Assembly: GCF_009931695.1 (NCBI RefSeq)
Contig: NZ_CP048000.1
Span: forward strand, 2,497,501 to 2,561,500
Length of the DNA stretch: 64,000 nucleotides
Direction: 5' to 3'
From: Anaerocolumna sedimenticola
GTDB taxonomy: Bacteria > Bacillota > Clostridia > Lachnospirales > Lachnospiraceae
The first letter of the stretch is position 1; the number at the start of each line of letters is the position of its first letter. Made by a program: the position numbers and the translations under genes. Positions 1 through 9,541 of this stretch are shown one piece after another. The notes beneath the pieces were generated by a model. The model worked only from the letters and a program-made list of their open reading frames with translations, ran no database searches and had not been told where the DNA came from.

Positions 1-33
1 CAGGAAAACACATTTTGAAAGGGGGATTAGGTT

Positions 34-1488
34 GTGAAATTGAAGAAATTGGTTTCACTATTACTAATTGTTACATTGATGATTGTATCGCTTATGGCAT
101 GCAAAAAAGGTGGAGATACACAAAAAACTTCATCCACACCAACACAGGAAGCTGCAGGTGAAAAAACTGCTGAAACGAAAGAGGCCGCCACGGAGGCTGA
201 TACAACACAGGAAGCTGCGACAGAAGCACAGACGGAAGCTACGGATACCGCCGGTGGCAAGTTACAGGTTCCGGATAAGGATATAACAATAACTTTATGG
301 GACATTGCGACAGAAGATCCGGCGAATGGAATTCAACAAGGTGCCGTAGACCGTTTTATGAAAGATCATCCTAATGTTAAAGTGAAAACAACACACATTC
401 AGAATGATACCTACAAAGAAAAATTAATTATCGCTATGAGTTCCGGACAATGTCCCGATATGTATATGCATTGGGGCGGAGGTCCTATGAATGAGTATAT
501 TGAATCCGGTTTTGCTGTACCGTTAACCGATTTAATGAATAATTATTGTGAAATTGATTTCTTAGATGCTGCAATTGCACAGAGTTCCTATAAAGGGGAT
601 ATTTATGCAGTCCCTTATGGCGGCATCGGTGGAAGCGGTATTTTCTATAATAAAACTATTTTCTCAAAATTAGGTTTACAGGTTCCTGCTACAATTTCTG
701 AGTTAGAAACAGTTGCAAACACGTTAAAAGAAAATGATTATATTCCTTTTTCTTTAGCAAACCAGAATAAATGGACCGGTTCCATGTATTTTATGTATTT
801 GGCAGCCCGTTATGGCGGTGTTGAAGAATTTAACGCTGCTGTTGATGGTACAGGTTCATTCGAATCTGATGCATTTCAATATGCGGCAGATACCATTCAA
901 AAATGGGTGAAAGCAGGTTATTTCCCGGATGGTGTTAACAGTCTGAATACGGATGACGGTCAGGACAGAGGATTAATGTATACGGAGGAAGCAGCAATGA
1001 TGCTTCATGGTTCCTGGCAAGCTGCATCTATGAAAAATGATAATGCAGATTGGTATACTCAGAATATTGGTTATTTTGCATTCCCTAAATTAGAAAACAG
1101 TAAAGCAGATCAAAGTATCGTAGTAGGTACCTCCATTGGTAACGGATTTTCCTTTAATACAGGAGATGACCAGGATAAGTTAAAAGCAGCTTTTGTACTT
1201 GCAACCCAATATTACAATGATGATACTTATAATAAAGCTCAATTAGCAGCCGGTACAATTCCCTCTATTAATGGAATGGGTGATACCATACAGGATCCTT
1301 GTATGCAGCAGATTTGGAAAGATTTCTCCAGTGCAAGTAACGTGCAATTATGGTATGACCAATACTTACCGCCGGCAGTCAGTGAAGCACATCAGTCAAC
1401 CTGTCAGGAATTATTTGGTCTTACTATGACACCTCAGGAAGCAAATAAGACATTACAGGATGCAATGGCAAAATATCTGGCTGAGTAG
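34..1488 (+). CDS. Sugar ABC transporter substrate-binding lipoprotein (CUT1, family 1)
   Basis: Extracellular receptor of a carbohydrate importer; it should bind a sugar or oligosaccharide and pass it to the two permeases encoded next. The 484-residue product has a lysine-rich start, a hydrophobic core and a lipobox LMAC with the lipidated Cys at residue 23. Residues about 25-80 form a Thr/Glu/Ala-rich linker, followed by the usual solute-binding fold. GTG at 34 is chosen because GGGGGAT lies about 8 bases upstream. No ATPase gene is nearby; systems of this type often share a housekeeping MsmK-like ATPase. The GH3 gene downstream suggests beta-glucoside-type substrates, which is inference. 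The window starts just upstream, so the promoter is not visible. Confidence 0.93.
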   Translation: MKLKKLVSLLLIVTLMIVSLMACKKGGDTQKTSSTPTQEAAGEKTAETKEAATEADTTQEAATEAQTEATDTAGGKLQVPDKDITITLWDIATEDPANGIQQGAVDRFMKDHPNVKVKTTHIQNDTYKEKLIIAMSSGQCPDMYMHWGGGPMNEYIESGFAVPLTDLMNNYCEIDFLDAAIAQSSYKGDIYAVPYGGIGGSGIFYNKTIFSKLGLQVPATISELETVANTLKENDYIPFSLANQNKWTGSMYFMYLAARYGGVEEFNAAVDGTGSFESDAFQYAADTIQKWVKAGYFPDGVNSLNTDDGQDRGLMYTEEAAMMLHGSWQAASMKNDNADWYTQNIGYFAFPKLENSKADQSIVVGTSIGNGFSFNTGDDQDKLKAAFVLATQYYNDDTYNKAQLAAGTIPSINGMGDTIQDPCMQQIWKDFSSASNVQLWYDQYLPPAVSEAHQSTCQELFGLTMTPQEANKTLQDAMAKYLAE

Positions 1489-1611
1489 ATTTACCCTTAC
1501 AAGCAAGTAGCGTAATGGATTGCGAAAATCCGCTTTGACGCTTAACAAAAATCTGGCATAGATTAATAGCATGTAAACAAGAAAATGGCTTAGGTAAATA
1601 ATTCTGAAACA

Positions 1612-1691
1612 GGGGCTGCTGCAAAATTTTTAAATTCGCGGGTATGTTTATTTATAGCGAGGTTTAAGAGTGTTAATTTTGCAGCAGCCCT
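1612..1691. repeat. Intergenic hairpin repeat, GGGCTGCTGCAAAA family, copy 1
   Basis: A 16-base perfect inverted repeat (1613-1628 and 1675-1690, arm GGGCTGCTGCAAAATT) encloses about 46 bases and is followed by TAAATTT. It sits between the binding-protein gene and its permeases. The same arm and the same TAAATTT right flank recur at 59342-59404, and a degenerate version at 38282-38322. There is no T-run directly after the stem, so a role as a partial terminator or processing site that lowers permease expression is possible but unproven. Confidence 0.8.
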
Positions 1692-1761
1692 AAATTTAAA
1701 AGATGAAATCTTACATGCTGCCATTTCGTGTATTGCTAAAATGTATTGGAGGTAAGTATTC

Positions 1762-2673
1762 GTGAGAAATAATCAAAATCAATCACTCTTAAGGTATAAA
1801 CAGAGAAGTACACGTGTTGCAGCAACTGTATTTCTTGCACCTGTTATATTAATGATGCTGGTATTTATTGTATACCCTATTATCTCTACTTTTAACACCA
1901 GCTTATATGAATGGAACGGGATTTCTTCCGATAAAATTTTTATTGGATTCAGTAATTGGAAAGATCTTTTTGTTGATATTAACTTTTGGGTAGCCTTTCG
2001 TAATAATCTGATCCTCATGGTATGTTCCATCTGTATTCAGATTCCGTTAGGAGTAGCTCTTGCAACTTTTTTGGATGCAGGAGGCAAGAAATTAAATGTA
2101 TTTAAAGTAATCTGGTTTTTACCTCTCTTAATGTCCTCCGTGGCAATCGGTTTTTTATTTTCCTATGCATTAGCGACTACCGGCGGTATTATTACTACCA
2201 TCTCAAAAGCTTTAGGGGGCGGCAAGATTGACTTGTTAGGCCGGGCTCCGCAGGCACTTTTCGCTGTTATCGGAGTTATTGCCTGGCAGTATACACCGTT
2301 TTATATGGTATATTTTATGGCTGGTTACAGCGGTATCGATTCTGATATTTATGAGGCGGCTATTATTGATGGAGCAACGAGAGGTAAATATTTTAAGTAT
2401 GTAGCGCTTCCTTTATTAATGCCTATCGTTCGCACAGCGTGTATCCTGTCCTTAATTGGATCCCTCAAATATTTTGATTTAATTTATGTTATGACCGGCG
2501 GCGGTCCGGGTACGGCTACGGAATTAATGGCGACCTACATGTATAAATTATCGTTTACTCACTTTAAAATGGGTTATGGGTCCACAGTAGCCGCAGGTAT
2601 GTTTATCCTGGTTACAGGGATTGCACTGATCATTCAGAAATTAATTAATAAGAAGGAAGATTATAATGGATAA
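1762..2673 (+). CDS. Sugar ABC transporter permease, MalF/UgpA type
   Basis: First of two inner-membrane subunits of the sugar importer. The 303-residue product has a short cytoplasmic N-terminus and about six hydrophobic segments. The EAA loop that contacts the ATPase is visible as YEAAIIDGATRGKYF at about residues 196-210. The GTG start has GGAGG at 1748-1752, about 9 bases upstream. The gene overlaps the next permease by 8 bases, so the two are translationally coupled. The substrate cannot be read from the permease. Confidence 0.93.
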   Translation: MRNNQNQSLLRYKQRSTRVAATVFLAPVILMMLVFIVYPIISTFNTSLYEWNGISSDKIFIGFSNWKDLFVDINFWVAFRNNLILMVCSICIQIPLGVALATFLDAGGKKLNVFKVIWFLPLLMSSVAIGFLFSYALATTGGIITTISKALGGGKIDLLGRAPQALFAVIGVIAWQYTPFYMVYFMAGYSGIDSDIYEAAIIDGATRGKYFKYVALPLLMPIVRTACILSLIGSLKYFDLIYVMTGGGPGTATELMATYMYKLSFTHFKMGYGSTVAAGMFILVTGIALIIQKLINKKEDYNG

Positions 2674-3514
2674 ATATAAGAAAGAAAAATTAAAAAGCAG
2701 AATTGCCTGGACACTGGCATTTTTATTTGCCTTAATCTGGGTTTGCATTACCGGACTTCCATTTTTGTTTATGGTACTGAATTCTTTTAAAGAACAATTT
2801 GAAATGCTGCAAAAGGGTGTATTTCAACTCCCGGATTCCTGGTATCCGGCTAACTTTATTGAGGTATTAACGAAAGGTTTTTTAAATTATTTCTTTAACA
2901 GTGTATTTGTATTGGCAATATCCCTGTCCGTCCTATTATTCATAACAGCCTGCGCATCTTATCCACTTTCCAGGATGCAGTTTAAATTAAGGAATCTGAT
3001 CTATGTATTAATTGTCGCCTGTATGTCCGTTCCTATGCATGTAACTTTGATACCCGTATTTAAGATGACTACAAAACTTAAAATTTATGATACTCTTTGG
3101 TCACTCATTGGTCCGAATATTGCATTTGGAATACCTATTTCCTGCTTTATTCTGACTACTTTTATGTCAACCATCCCGAAAGAGATTGAAGAATCTGCAG
3201 AAATAGACGGCTGCGGTAAATTTAAAAACTTTTTTACAATAATATTACCCTTATCCAAAGCGGGGATATCCACTCTTGCCATATATAACGGAGTGGGAAT
3301 CTGGAATGAGTTCTCTTTTGCCAATACCCTTACCCAGTCAAAAGCAGCCAAAACTCTGCCGTTAGCTATTTCGGCCTTTCAGGGAGAACATTCCTTAAAT
3401 ATACCGGTAATTATGGCAGTTTTAGTTTTAACTGTTCTACCTATGATTATCATGTTTATTATTTTTCAGGATAAATTAGTAAAAGGTATTATGGCAGGAG
3501 CGGTTAAAGGATAA
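2666..3514 (+). CDS. Sugar ABC transporter permease, MalG/UgpE type
   Basis: Second membrane subunit of the importer. At 282 residues with about six transmembrane segments it has normal family length. The EAA loop reads EESAEIDGCGKFKNFF at about residues 172-187. An AAGGAAG ribosome site lies inside the end of the preceding permease gene. The family works as a MalFG-like heterodimer with a cytoplasmic ATPase that is not encoded in this window. Confidence 0.93.
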   Translation: MDKYKKEKLKSRIAWTLAFLFALIWVCITGLPFLFMVLNSFKEQFEMLQKGVFQLPDSWYPANFIEVLTKGFLNYFFNSVFVLAISLSVLLFITACASYPLSRMQFKLRNLIYVLIVACMSVPMHVTLIPVFKMTTKLKIYDTLWSLIGPNIAFGIPISCFILTTFMSTIPKEIEESAEIDGCGKFKNFFTIILPLSKAGISTLAIYNGVGIWNEFSFANTLTQSKAAKTLPLAISAFQGEHSLNIPVIMAVLVLTVLPMIIMFIIFQDKLVKGIMAGAVKG

Positions 3515-3562
3515 TTACCTGAAGTAAATACAATAATTTAATTAACGATAGGAACCTGCAAT

Positions 3563-5677
3563 ATGTATTTTGGCGGTTCCGGAAAAGAGGTTGGCTTGAA
3601 AGAAAATGCGAAATGCAATAAGGAATATCGCCTGTCTTTTACGGACAGAGCAAAAGAAATTGTGGAAAGTCTGACACTAAACGAAAAGGTTTCCTTAATG
3701 GGTGGAAATTGGAGCCTGGAAAAAATGATGTCGGAAGCAACAGCCAATGAATCGGATAATCATTATAATAAGGTGCCTTATCCGGCAGGAGGTATTGAGG
3801 AGAAAGGCATTCCTCCCATGCTGTTTGTGGACGGTCCCAGAGGAGTTGTTTGCGGTACCGGAGAAAGTACCTGTTTTCCTGTATCCATGTTACGGGGTGC
3901 TACTTTTGATACCGGCCTTGAAGAACGGATAGGTCAGGCAATCGGGGAAGAAGTCAGGGCATTCGGTGGAAATACGTTTGCCGGTGTCTGCATTAATCTT
4001 CCGTATAATCCGGGATGGGGACGCAGTCAGGAGACATATGGGGAAGAATCTTTCCATTTAGGACAAATGGGTGCTTCCCTGGTCAAAGGAGTGCAAAGTA
4101 AAAATGTTGCTGCCTGTGTCAAGCATTATGCTTTTAATCAAATGGAAATATCCCGGTTCAAAGTAAGTGTAGATTGCGATAAACGTACGGAACGGGAAGT
4201 ATTTTTACCGCATTTTAAGGATTGTATCGATGCAGGGGCTGCCAGTATAATGAGTTCCTATAACCGGTATAAGGGTACCCAGTGCGGACATCATGATTAT
4301 TTATTGAACCAGGTGTTAAAAGAGGAATGGGATTTTGACGGGTTTGTAATGAGTGACTTTATTTGGGGTGTTAAAGATACGGTAGAAGCCGCCAATGGAG
4401 GACAGAATATAGAAATGTGCTGTACCCGGTATTTTGGTGATAAACTGGTTAAAGCAGTCCAGGACGGCCTGGTTCCCGAATCCAGGATTGATGATGCTGC
4501 ATTTCGAATTATCCGCACTTTGTTAGCTTTTACCGAGGCAGATAAAGAGGATTATCCCAAAGAAAAATTTGCAGGAAATAAAGAACATATTGCCCTGGCG
4601 AAAGAGGCAGCAAGAAAAGGAATTACATTACTAAAAAACGATCATCAGGTTTTACCTTTTGATAAAGCAACTGTTAAAACCATCGCTCTGATCGGCAAAC
4701 TTGGAAAGAAAGAAGTGATTGGTGACTGGGGATCCAGCCGCGTATTTCCGGCCTATGTGGTAACACCTATCGAAGGACTAAAAAATGTGGCAGCAGATAC
4801 ACAAATTTTATATTGCAATGGGAGCAATCCGGAAGAAGCAAAAGAAATTGCGAGAAAAGCAGATGCCGTTGTTTTTGTGGTAGGTTATGATCATGATGAT
4901 GAAGGTGAATATATTTCAGAGAGTGAAAACGACGGATATACCGGTGCAATAGGCGGAGACCGGTTAAATCTTGGATTACATGAGGATGAAATACGGTTAA
5001 TAAAAGAAGTAGGGCCGGTAAATTCGAATTCCGCAGCTGTTTTAATGGGCGGTAATATGATAATGATGACAGAGTGGAAAGACAGTGTCAATGCTATTCT
5101 TATGGCATATTATCCGGGGATGGAGGGAGGAAATGTAATCGCCGAAATATTATTCGGTGATGTAAATCCCAGTGGAAAGCTCCCCTTTGTGATTCCATAT
5201 AAGGAAAGTGATCTGCCGCAGGTAAATTGGGATACTGATTCTCAGTGGTATGATTATTATCATGGTTATACGAAACTTGAAAAAGAGGGTATCGAACCAT
5301 TATTTCCTTATGGTTTTGGTCTCTCTTATACGGAATTCTCCCTAACTGACGCGGTTTTCTTTGCAGATTCCGAAAATGTATTCGCAGGTTGCAAGGTAAA
5401 AAATACTGGTCTTAAAGAAGGCAGCCAGGTAGTACAGATGTATGTGGGATTTAAAAATTCTGAAGTAAACCGGCCGGTAAAAATTCTCCGTGGATTTCTC
5501 CGGGTTGATTTAAATGCGGGGGAAGAAAAAGATGTAAGGATCTCGTGCCCGGTGGAAAAATTAAAATGGTATAACCCAGATACCTCCGGTTGGGAATTAG
5601 AACATATGGAATATGAAATATATATAGGAACCAGCAGCGATCAAAAAGATTTACTGGAGGGCACAATTAAGTTGTGA
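3563..5677 (+). CDS. Glycoside hydrolase family 3 (beta-glucosidase-like)
   Basis: Retaining exo-glycosidase that probably hydrolyses the imported oligosaccharide in the cytoplasm; there is no signal peptide. The N-terminal GH3 barrel contains KHYAFNQME and the nucleophile Asp265 in VMSDF. The second alpha/beta domain follows, and the C-terminus has a fibronectin-III-like domain (NRPVKILRGF). The 704-residue length is normal for a three-domain GH3. ATG 3563 has only a weak ribosome site; TTG 3596, in the same frame with AAAAGAGG five bases upstream, gives a more typical N-terminus and may be the real start. Exact sugar specificity (glucoside, xyloside or other) is not resolved. Confidence 0.92.
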   Translation: MYFGGSGKEVGLKENAKCNKEYRLSFTDRAKEIVESLTLNEKVSLMGGNWSLEKMMSEATANESDNHYNKVPYPAGGIEEKGIPPMLFVDGPRGVVCGTGESTCFPVSMLRGATFDTGLEERIGQAIGEEVRAFGGNTFAGVCINLPYNPGWGRSQETYGEESFHLGQMGASLVKGVQSKNVAACVKHYAFNQMEISRFKVSVDCDKRTEREVFLPHFKDCIDAGAASIMSSYNRYKGTQCGHHDYLLNQVLKEEWDFDGFVMSDFIWGVKDTVEAANGGQNIEMCCTRYFGDKLVKAVQDGLVPESRIDDAAFRIIRTLLAFTEADKEDYPKEKFAGNKEHIALAKEAARKGITLLKNDHQVLPFDKATVKTIALIGKLGKKEVIGDWGSSRVFPAYVVTPIEGLKNVAADTQILYCNGSNPEEAKEIARKADAVVFVVGYDHDDEGEYISESENDGYTGAIGGDRLNLGLHEDEIRLIKEVGPVNSNSAAVLMGGNMIMMTEWKDSVNAILMAYYPGMEGGNVIAEILFGDVNPSGKLPFVIPYKESDLPQVNWDTDSQWYDYYHGYTKLEKEGIEPLFPYGFGLSYTEFSLTDAVFFADSENVFAGCKVKNTGLKEGSQVVQMYVGFKNSEVNRPVKILRGFLRVDLNAGEEKDVRISCPVEKLKWYNPDTSGWELEHMEYEIYIGTSSDQKDLLEGTIKL

Positions 5678-5771
5678 GAATTTTTCAGTCGAGTTTTGTT
5701 TAAAACACGATGCAAAAATATGGAAAATCCAGATGCCAGTTCATTTAAAATATGATACAATAAATGATAGT

Positions 5772-5814
5772 AAGAATATGGGCATGTATCCAAATAGTCA
5801 TGCCCTATATTCTT
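5772..5814 (+). terminator. Hairpin downstream of the GH3 gene
   Basis: The arms AAGAATATGGGCATG and CATGCCCTATATTCTT pair with one bulge around a 12-base loop. Only a loose T-rich stretch follows. It separates the transporter/GH3 unit from the kinase gene and probably acts as a partial terminator or mRNA 3' end. Confidence 0.6.
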
Positions 5815-5931
5815 AATCAAATATATTTTTCCTTAAAAGTTATTTTCCAAATTTGATGAAACGGATAATTAAAAATTTTATCAGTTAAAGAGGTGCCATT
5901 ATGCGGCATCATAACAGGAAGGTTGAAAATA

Positions 5932-7713
5932 ATGAAAAAATATATAAGCAGCTGGAATCTGGATAAAAAGATTTTTTTTATTATTACAAGTTTAATTTAT
6001 GGTATTTCCGTAATCATGCTCGTTTTTTTTACAGCCTTTTATATTAATTCATTTATCAGGCAATCCAATAATATAACCAAAAACCAATTATCCGCACTTG
6101 CTTCTAATTATGAAAAAACATTAGACGATTATCATGAATTTGCAATCGCTATGATTATTGATGATTCTATTCAGGAATTTTTAGAAAGCACGGGAAGAGC
6201 CGATAATGATTACTTTAATCTTGTGAATAATGCGAAACAGACCCTTTTAAATGCAATAAATATGCATTCCAGTATGAACTACATAGCCATAATCAGTTAC
6301 AATTTTAATGATATGGTATATAAGGGGAATATCACTAAGATTGCCAAAAATTTCAATCAGGCTTATAAAACGGATTATGCTGAAAGTCTGTTCTGTTATG
6401 AATCCGGAACAATGCGAATGAGTTTTAATGATGTCTACCTGGGAAATGGCCATAATACATTAAATATCTATTTTCCTGTTTATTCCATAACTAAGATGAT
6501 TAAAGAAACCGGTCTGTTATGTATGATTTTTGAGACCAGCTTATTTGACGGACTGTCAGAAAACAGTATTACAGAATTTGATTCGGAAGTATTTATGGTA
6601 GACAGTGACTATGTGGTGGTATCCAGTACGGATGATTCTTCGATTGGAACCAGGTTTACCTATGCAGACAGATTAGACGGAGATAATGCTAATTTTAGGG
6701 TTTTGAATAACTTATACAGTTATCAGAAAATCGGAAAATGGAATTATTATCTGGTCAGCAGGATTCCATTAATAAATATGTACAGGGATAATATCATCGT
6801 AGTAGTTCTGTTATTTTTTATGACTGTGGCGATTACCTTCTTTGGACTGGCAATCTGTAAGAAAATATTGAAAAAGACTTATGAACCCTTAGATTATGTG
6901 GTAAAGGAAATGAAATATGCAGCTGAGGGTAAATTAGATGTAAGAATTAATATGGAAAATGTGGGAACCGATTTCAAGCAATTAGCGTATGGATTTAACT
7001 ATATGATGAAGGAAATTAATTCCCTTATGGAGCAGGTAAAGCTGGAACAGCAGCAAATGAACCAGATTCGTTTCAATGCACTCCAATCACAGATTCAGCC
7101 GCATTTTCTGTATAATACTCTGGATTGCATTCACTGGCAGGCGATGGCTGAGGGTAATAAAGAAATATCAGTACTGGTAAAAGCATTGGCGCAATACTAT
7201 CGGTTGTGTTTGAGCAGAGGAAAAGATGTAATACATTTGGAACAGGAGATGGAGCACGTTAAGAACTACCTTATTATCCAGAATATCCGTTATGACAATA
7301 TTATTGAAAGTGATATCAGAGTGGATGATTCGTGCAGGAACATTCTTATACCCAAGATTACTCTGCAGCCCCTTGTGGAAAACTCGATTTATCATGGGAT
7401 TAAAGTAAAGGAAGGAAAAAAAGGAAAACTTTGGATTACGGTTGAGAAGATAGAGGATGAGGTATTTATTACGGTTTCGGATAATGGAACCGGAATGACG
7501 GAAGAAGCGATTCAGGAAATGAATAATTCCATATCAGAGTATGATAAGGATTTTGGTTATGGAATCAGGAATGTAAATAAAAGAATTGAGATATTATTTG
7601 GAAAAGAATATGGAATTCATTATGAAAAAAACGACCTGGGTGGTGTTACGGTTATCATACATCTGCCATGCCGGGTTGTAATGGACTATGAAGAAGTTCT
7701 GAATTGTAAATAA
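5932..7713 (+). CDS. Sensor histidine kinase, YesM/LytS-type (HisK family)
   Basis: Membrane sensor that should phosphorylate the response regulator encoded 25 bases downstream. An N-terminal membrane segment (about residues 14-38), a large extracytoplasmic sensor domain, a second segment (about 285-305) and a HAMP linker precede the His_kinase domain with SQIQPHFLYNTLD; the phospho-acceptor is His391. The C-terminal ATPase domain has the N-box VENSIYHGI and DNGTGM. ATG 5932 is preferred over GTG 5893 because AGGAAGG lies 9 bases upstream. Pairs of this type next to CUT1 transporters usually induce the transporter in response to its sugar. Confidence 0.93.
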   Translation: MKKYISSWNLDKKIFFIITSLIYGISVIMLVFFTAFYINSFIRQSNNITKNQLSALASNYEKTLDDYHEFAIAMIIDDSIQEFLESTGRADNDYFNLVNNAKQTLLNAINMHSSMNYIAIISYNFNDMVYKGNITKIAKNFNQAYKTDYAESLFCYESGTMRMSFNDVYLGNGHNTLNIYFPVYSITKMIKETGLLCMIFETSLFDGLSENSITEFDSEVFMVDSDYVVVSSTDDSSIGTRFTYADRLDGDNANFRVLNNLYSYQKIGKWNYYLVSRIPLINMYRDNIIVVVLLFFMTVAITFFGLAICKKILKKTYEPLDYVVKEMKYAAEGKLDVRINMENVGTDFKQLAYGFNYMMKEINSLMEQVKLEQQQMNQIRFNALQSQIQPHFLYNTLDCIHWQAMAEGNKEISVLVKALAQYYRLCLSRGKDVIHLEQEMEHVKNYLIIQNIRYDNIIESDIRVDDSCRNILIPKITLQPLVENSIYHGIKVKEGKKGKLWITVEKIEDEVFITVSDNGTGMTEEAIQEMNNSISEYDKDFGYGIRNVNKRIEILFGKEYGIHYEKNDLGGVTVIIHLPCRVVMDYEEVLNCK

Positions 7714-7738
7714 TTCGTAAGCAGGGGCGTATAAACTT

Positions 7739-9307
7739 ATGTATAAGGCGATCATAGTAGATGATGAAAAAATGATAAGAATGGGTATGAGAAAAGCAAT
7801 TCCCTGGAACACCCTGGGGATTGAGGAAGTTTATGTTGCAAAATCCGGTAAGGAAGCAATGGAGATGATAGAAGAAAATAAACCGGAGATTATGATTACG
7901 GATATTAATATGGATGAAATGTCCGGACTCGATTTAATTGACAGGGTGAAGAAGCTTTTGCCGGATATCAGAATTTTAGTATTAACCGGCTATGATAAAT
8001 TTGAATATGCCAGGCAATGTATCAAGTTAAAGGTACATGATTTTTTCCTGAAACCGATAGATGAGACTCAGTTAATTGAGGCTGTAAAAAAGCAGGTAGC
8101 TTACCTGAATGAGAAAAAGGCAGAAAAAGTAGTTAATTTTAATATAAACAGGGCTCAGGCTGTTGCAGAGCAGATGAATATAGAGAGATTTCTCAGGTGT
8201 CTCGTTCACAGAAGAGTACAAAACCTGGAAGAGCAGATAACTGTATTCTGTAATAAATATAAATATATATATACGCAGCCGATGCAGGCAGCTATACTGG
8301 TACCAACCCTGTATATGGATAACGGAAAGTATGAAGAGAATTTTATAGCCCTTTCTGTTAAAAATATCTGTATCGGTATGGTGGATGCCCTAAACCGCGG
8401 ATTGACTTTTATTGATGATTACGAGCGGATTGTTATAGCTTTTTTTCTTGATAAACAGAAAGGAAGCATTTTAGAATGGATACAGGAATTAAATGATATT
8501 TTAAGCGATGAGTATAATAAGAAACCAAAAGTGGTGGTGGGCAATCCGGTTATTGGATTTGAACACTTATATATATCTTATAATGATGCGGTTTCTTTAT
8601 TAAAATATGAAAAAGATGACTTAGGTGAAATCATACAGACCCAATATGCCAAGAATCGGGATAATTTATACCGGGAAGTATTTGTGGAAATGAAAAATGC
8701 CATGTGTGTGAATATTGGGGATTCCGATAAAGTATTATATATTTTTAACCGTTTCAGACAGGCAACGGATTCTTATAATCTTTCAGATTCGTATATACGT
8801 AAAAGCTGTTTTGAACTGGCTTCCTCTATCTATTATACCTTTATATGCAATACCGGAGAAGAAGCGGACTCTCGTCTTAGTATTCTGTTAAAAAGCCTTA
8901 TGAATGTGAAGGGGAATGAATTATTTGAACTGTCAAGACAATTCTTCATAAAATTACTTGCAAATAAAGAAGATCAAAATGTCCATGAAATTATAGATAA
9001 GGCAAAACATTATATTAAGGAAAATTTAGCCGATGAGTTATCGGTTTCTAATATTGCGGCTGTATTATATATTTCACCCAATTATTTTTCCAGGTTATTT
9101 AAGAAAGTAACGGGGGAGGGCTGTAATGAATATATAGTCCGCAAACGTATTGAAAAAGCAAAATTGCTGCTGGAAACCACTAATTTTAAAGCCAGTAAGA
9201 TTGCTATGATGGTAGGATATAGAGATACCAATTATTTTTCGCTAGCAGTGAAAAAAAATACCGGTATGTCGCCGACTAAATACAGAGAAGAGTTTCAAAA
9301 AGTTTGA
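7739..9307 (+). CDS. Response regulator, YesN-type (REC plus AraC-family HTH)
   Basis: Transcriptional activator partner of the preceding kinase. The receiver domain covers residues 1-120 (VDDEKMIRMG acidic pocket, phospho-Asp55 in ITDINMDEM, switch Lys in FLKPID). A long middle region of unknown function follows, and the last 100 residues carry a two-helix-turn-helix AraC domain (SVSNIAAVLYISPNYFSRLF and SKIAMMVGYRDTNYFS). At 522 residues the length fits this class. Its likely target is the sugar-transport operon upstream, by context only. Confidence 0.93.
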   Translation: MYKAIIVDDEKMIRMGMRKAIPWNTLGIEEVYVAKSGKEAMEMIEENKPEIMITDINMDEMSGLDLIDRVKKLLPDIRILVLTGYDKFEYARQCIKLKVHDFFLKPIDETQLIEAVKKQVAYLNEKKAEKVVNFNINRAQAVAEQMNIERFLRCLVHRRVQNLEEQITVFCNKYKYIYTQPMQAAILVPTLYMDNGKYEENFIALSVKNICIGMVDALNRGLTFIDDYERIVIAFFLDKQKGSILEWIQELNDILSDEYNKKPKVVVGNPVIGFEHLYISYNDAVSLLKYEKDDLGEIIQTQYAKNRDNLYREVFVEMKNAMCVNIGDSDKVLYIFNRFRQATDSYNLSDSYIRKSCFELASSIYYTFICNTGEEADSRLSILLKSLMNVKGNELFELSRQFFIKLLANKEDQNVHEIIDKAKHYIKENLADELSVSNIAAVLYISPNYFSRLFKKVTGEGCNEYIVRKRIEKAKLLLETTNFKASKIAMMVGYRDTNYFSLAVKKNTGMSPTKYREEFQKV

Positions 9308-9541
9308 AAATAATTTATAATTATAAGATTTTAGCATATTCTTCTCAGGTTTAAGTTTAAAATCTTTAAATTCGAAAAACTAATCATCATTTATGTAAAC
9401 CTTTATATAGAATGCTTTATTTTCTTGTTGTAATATATTGCTTTCCTATATTGCTTAAACTATATATCATGTGATAAAATTTGATTATAAGTCAAATTAT
9501 GTGGAAAAATATAACAATTAAATAAGGTGAATTAGATAATC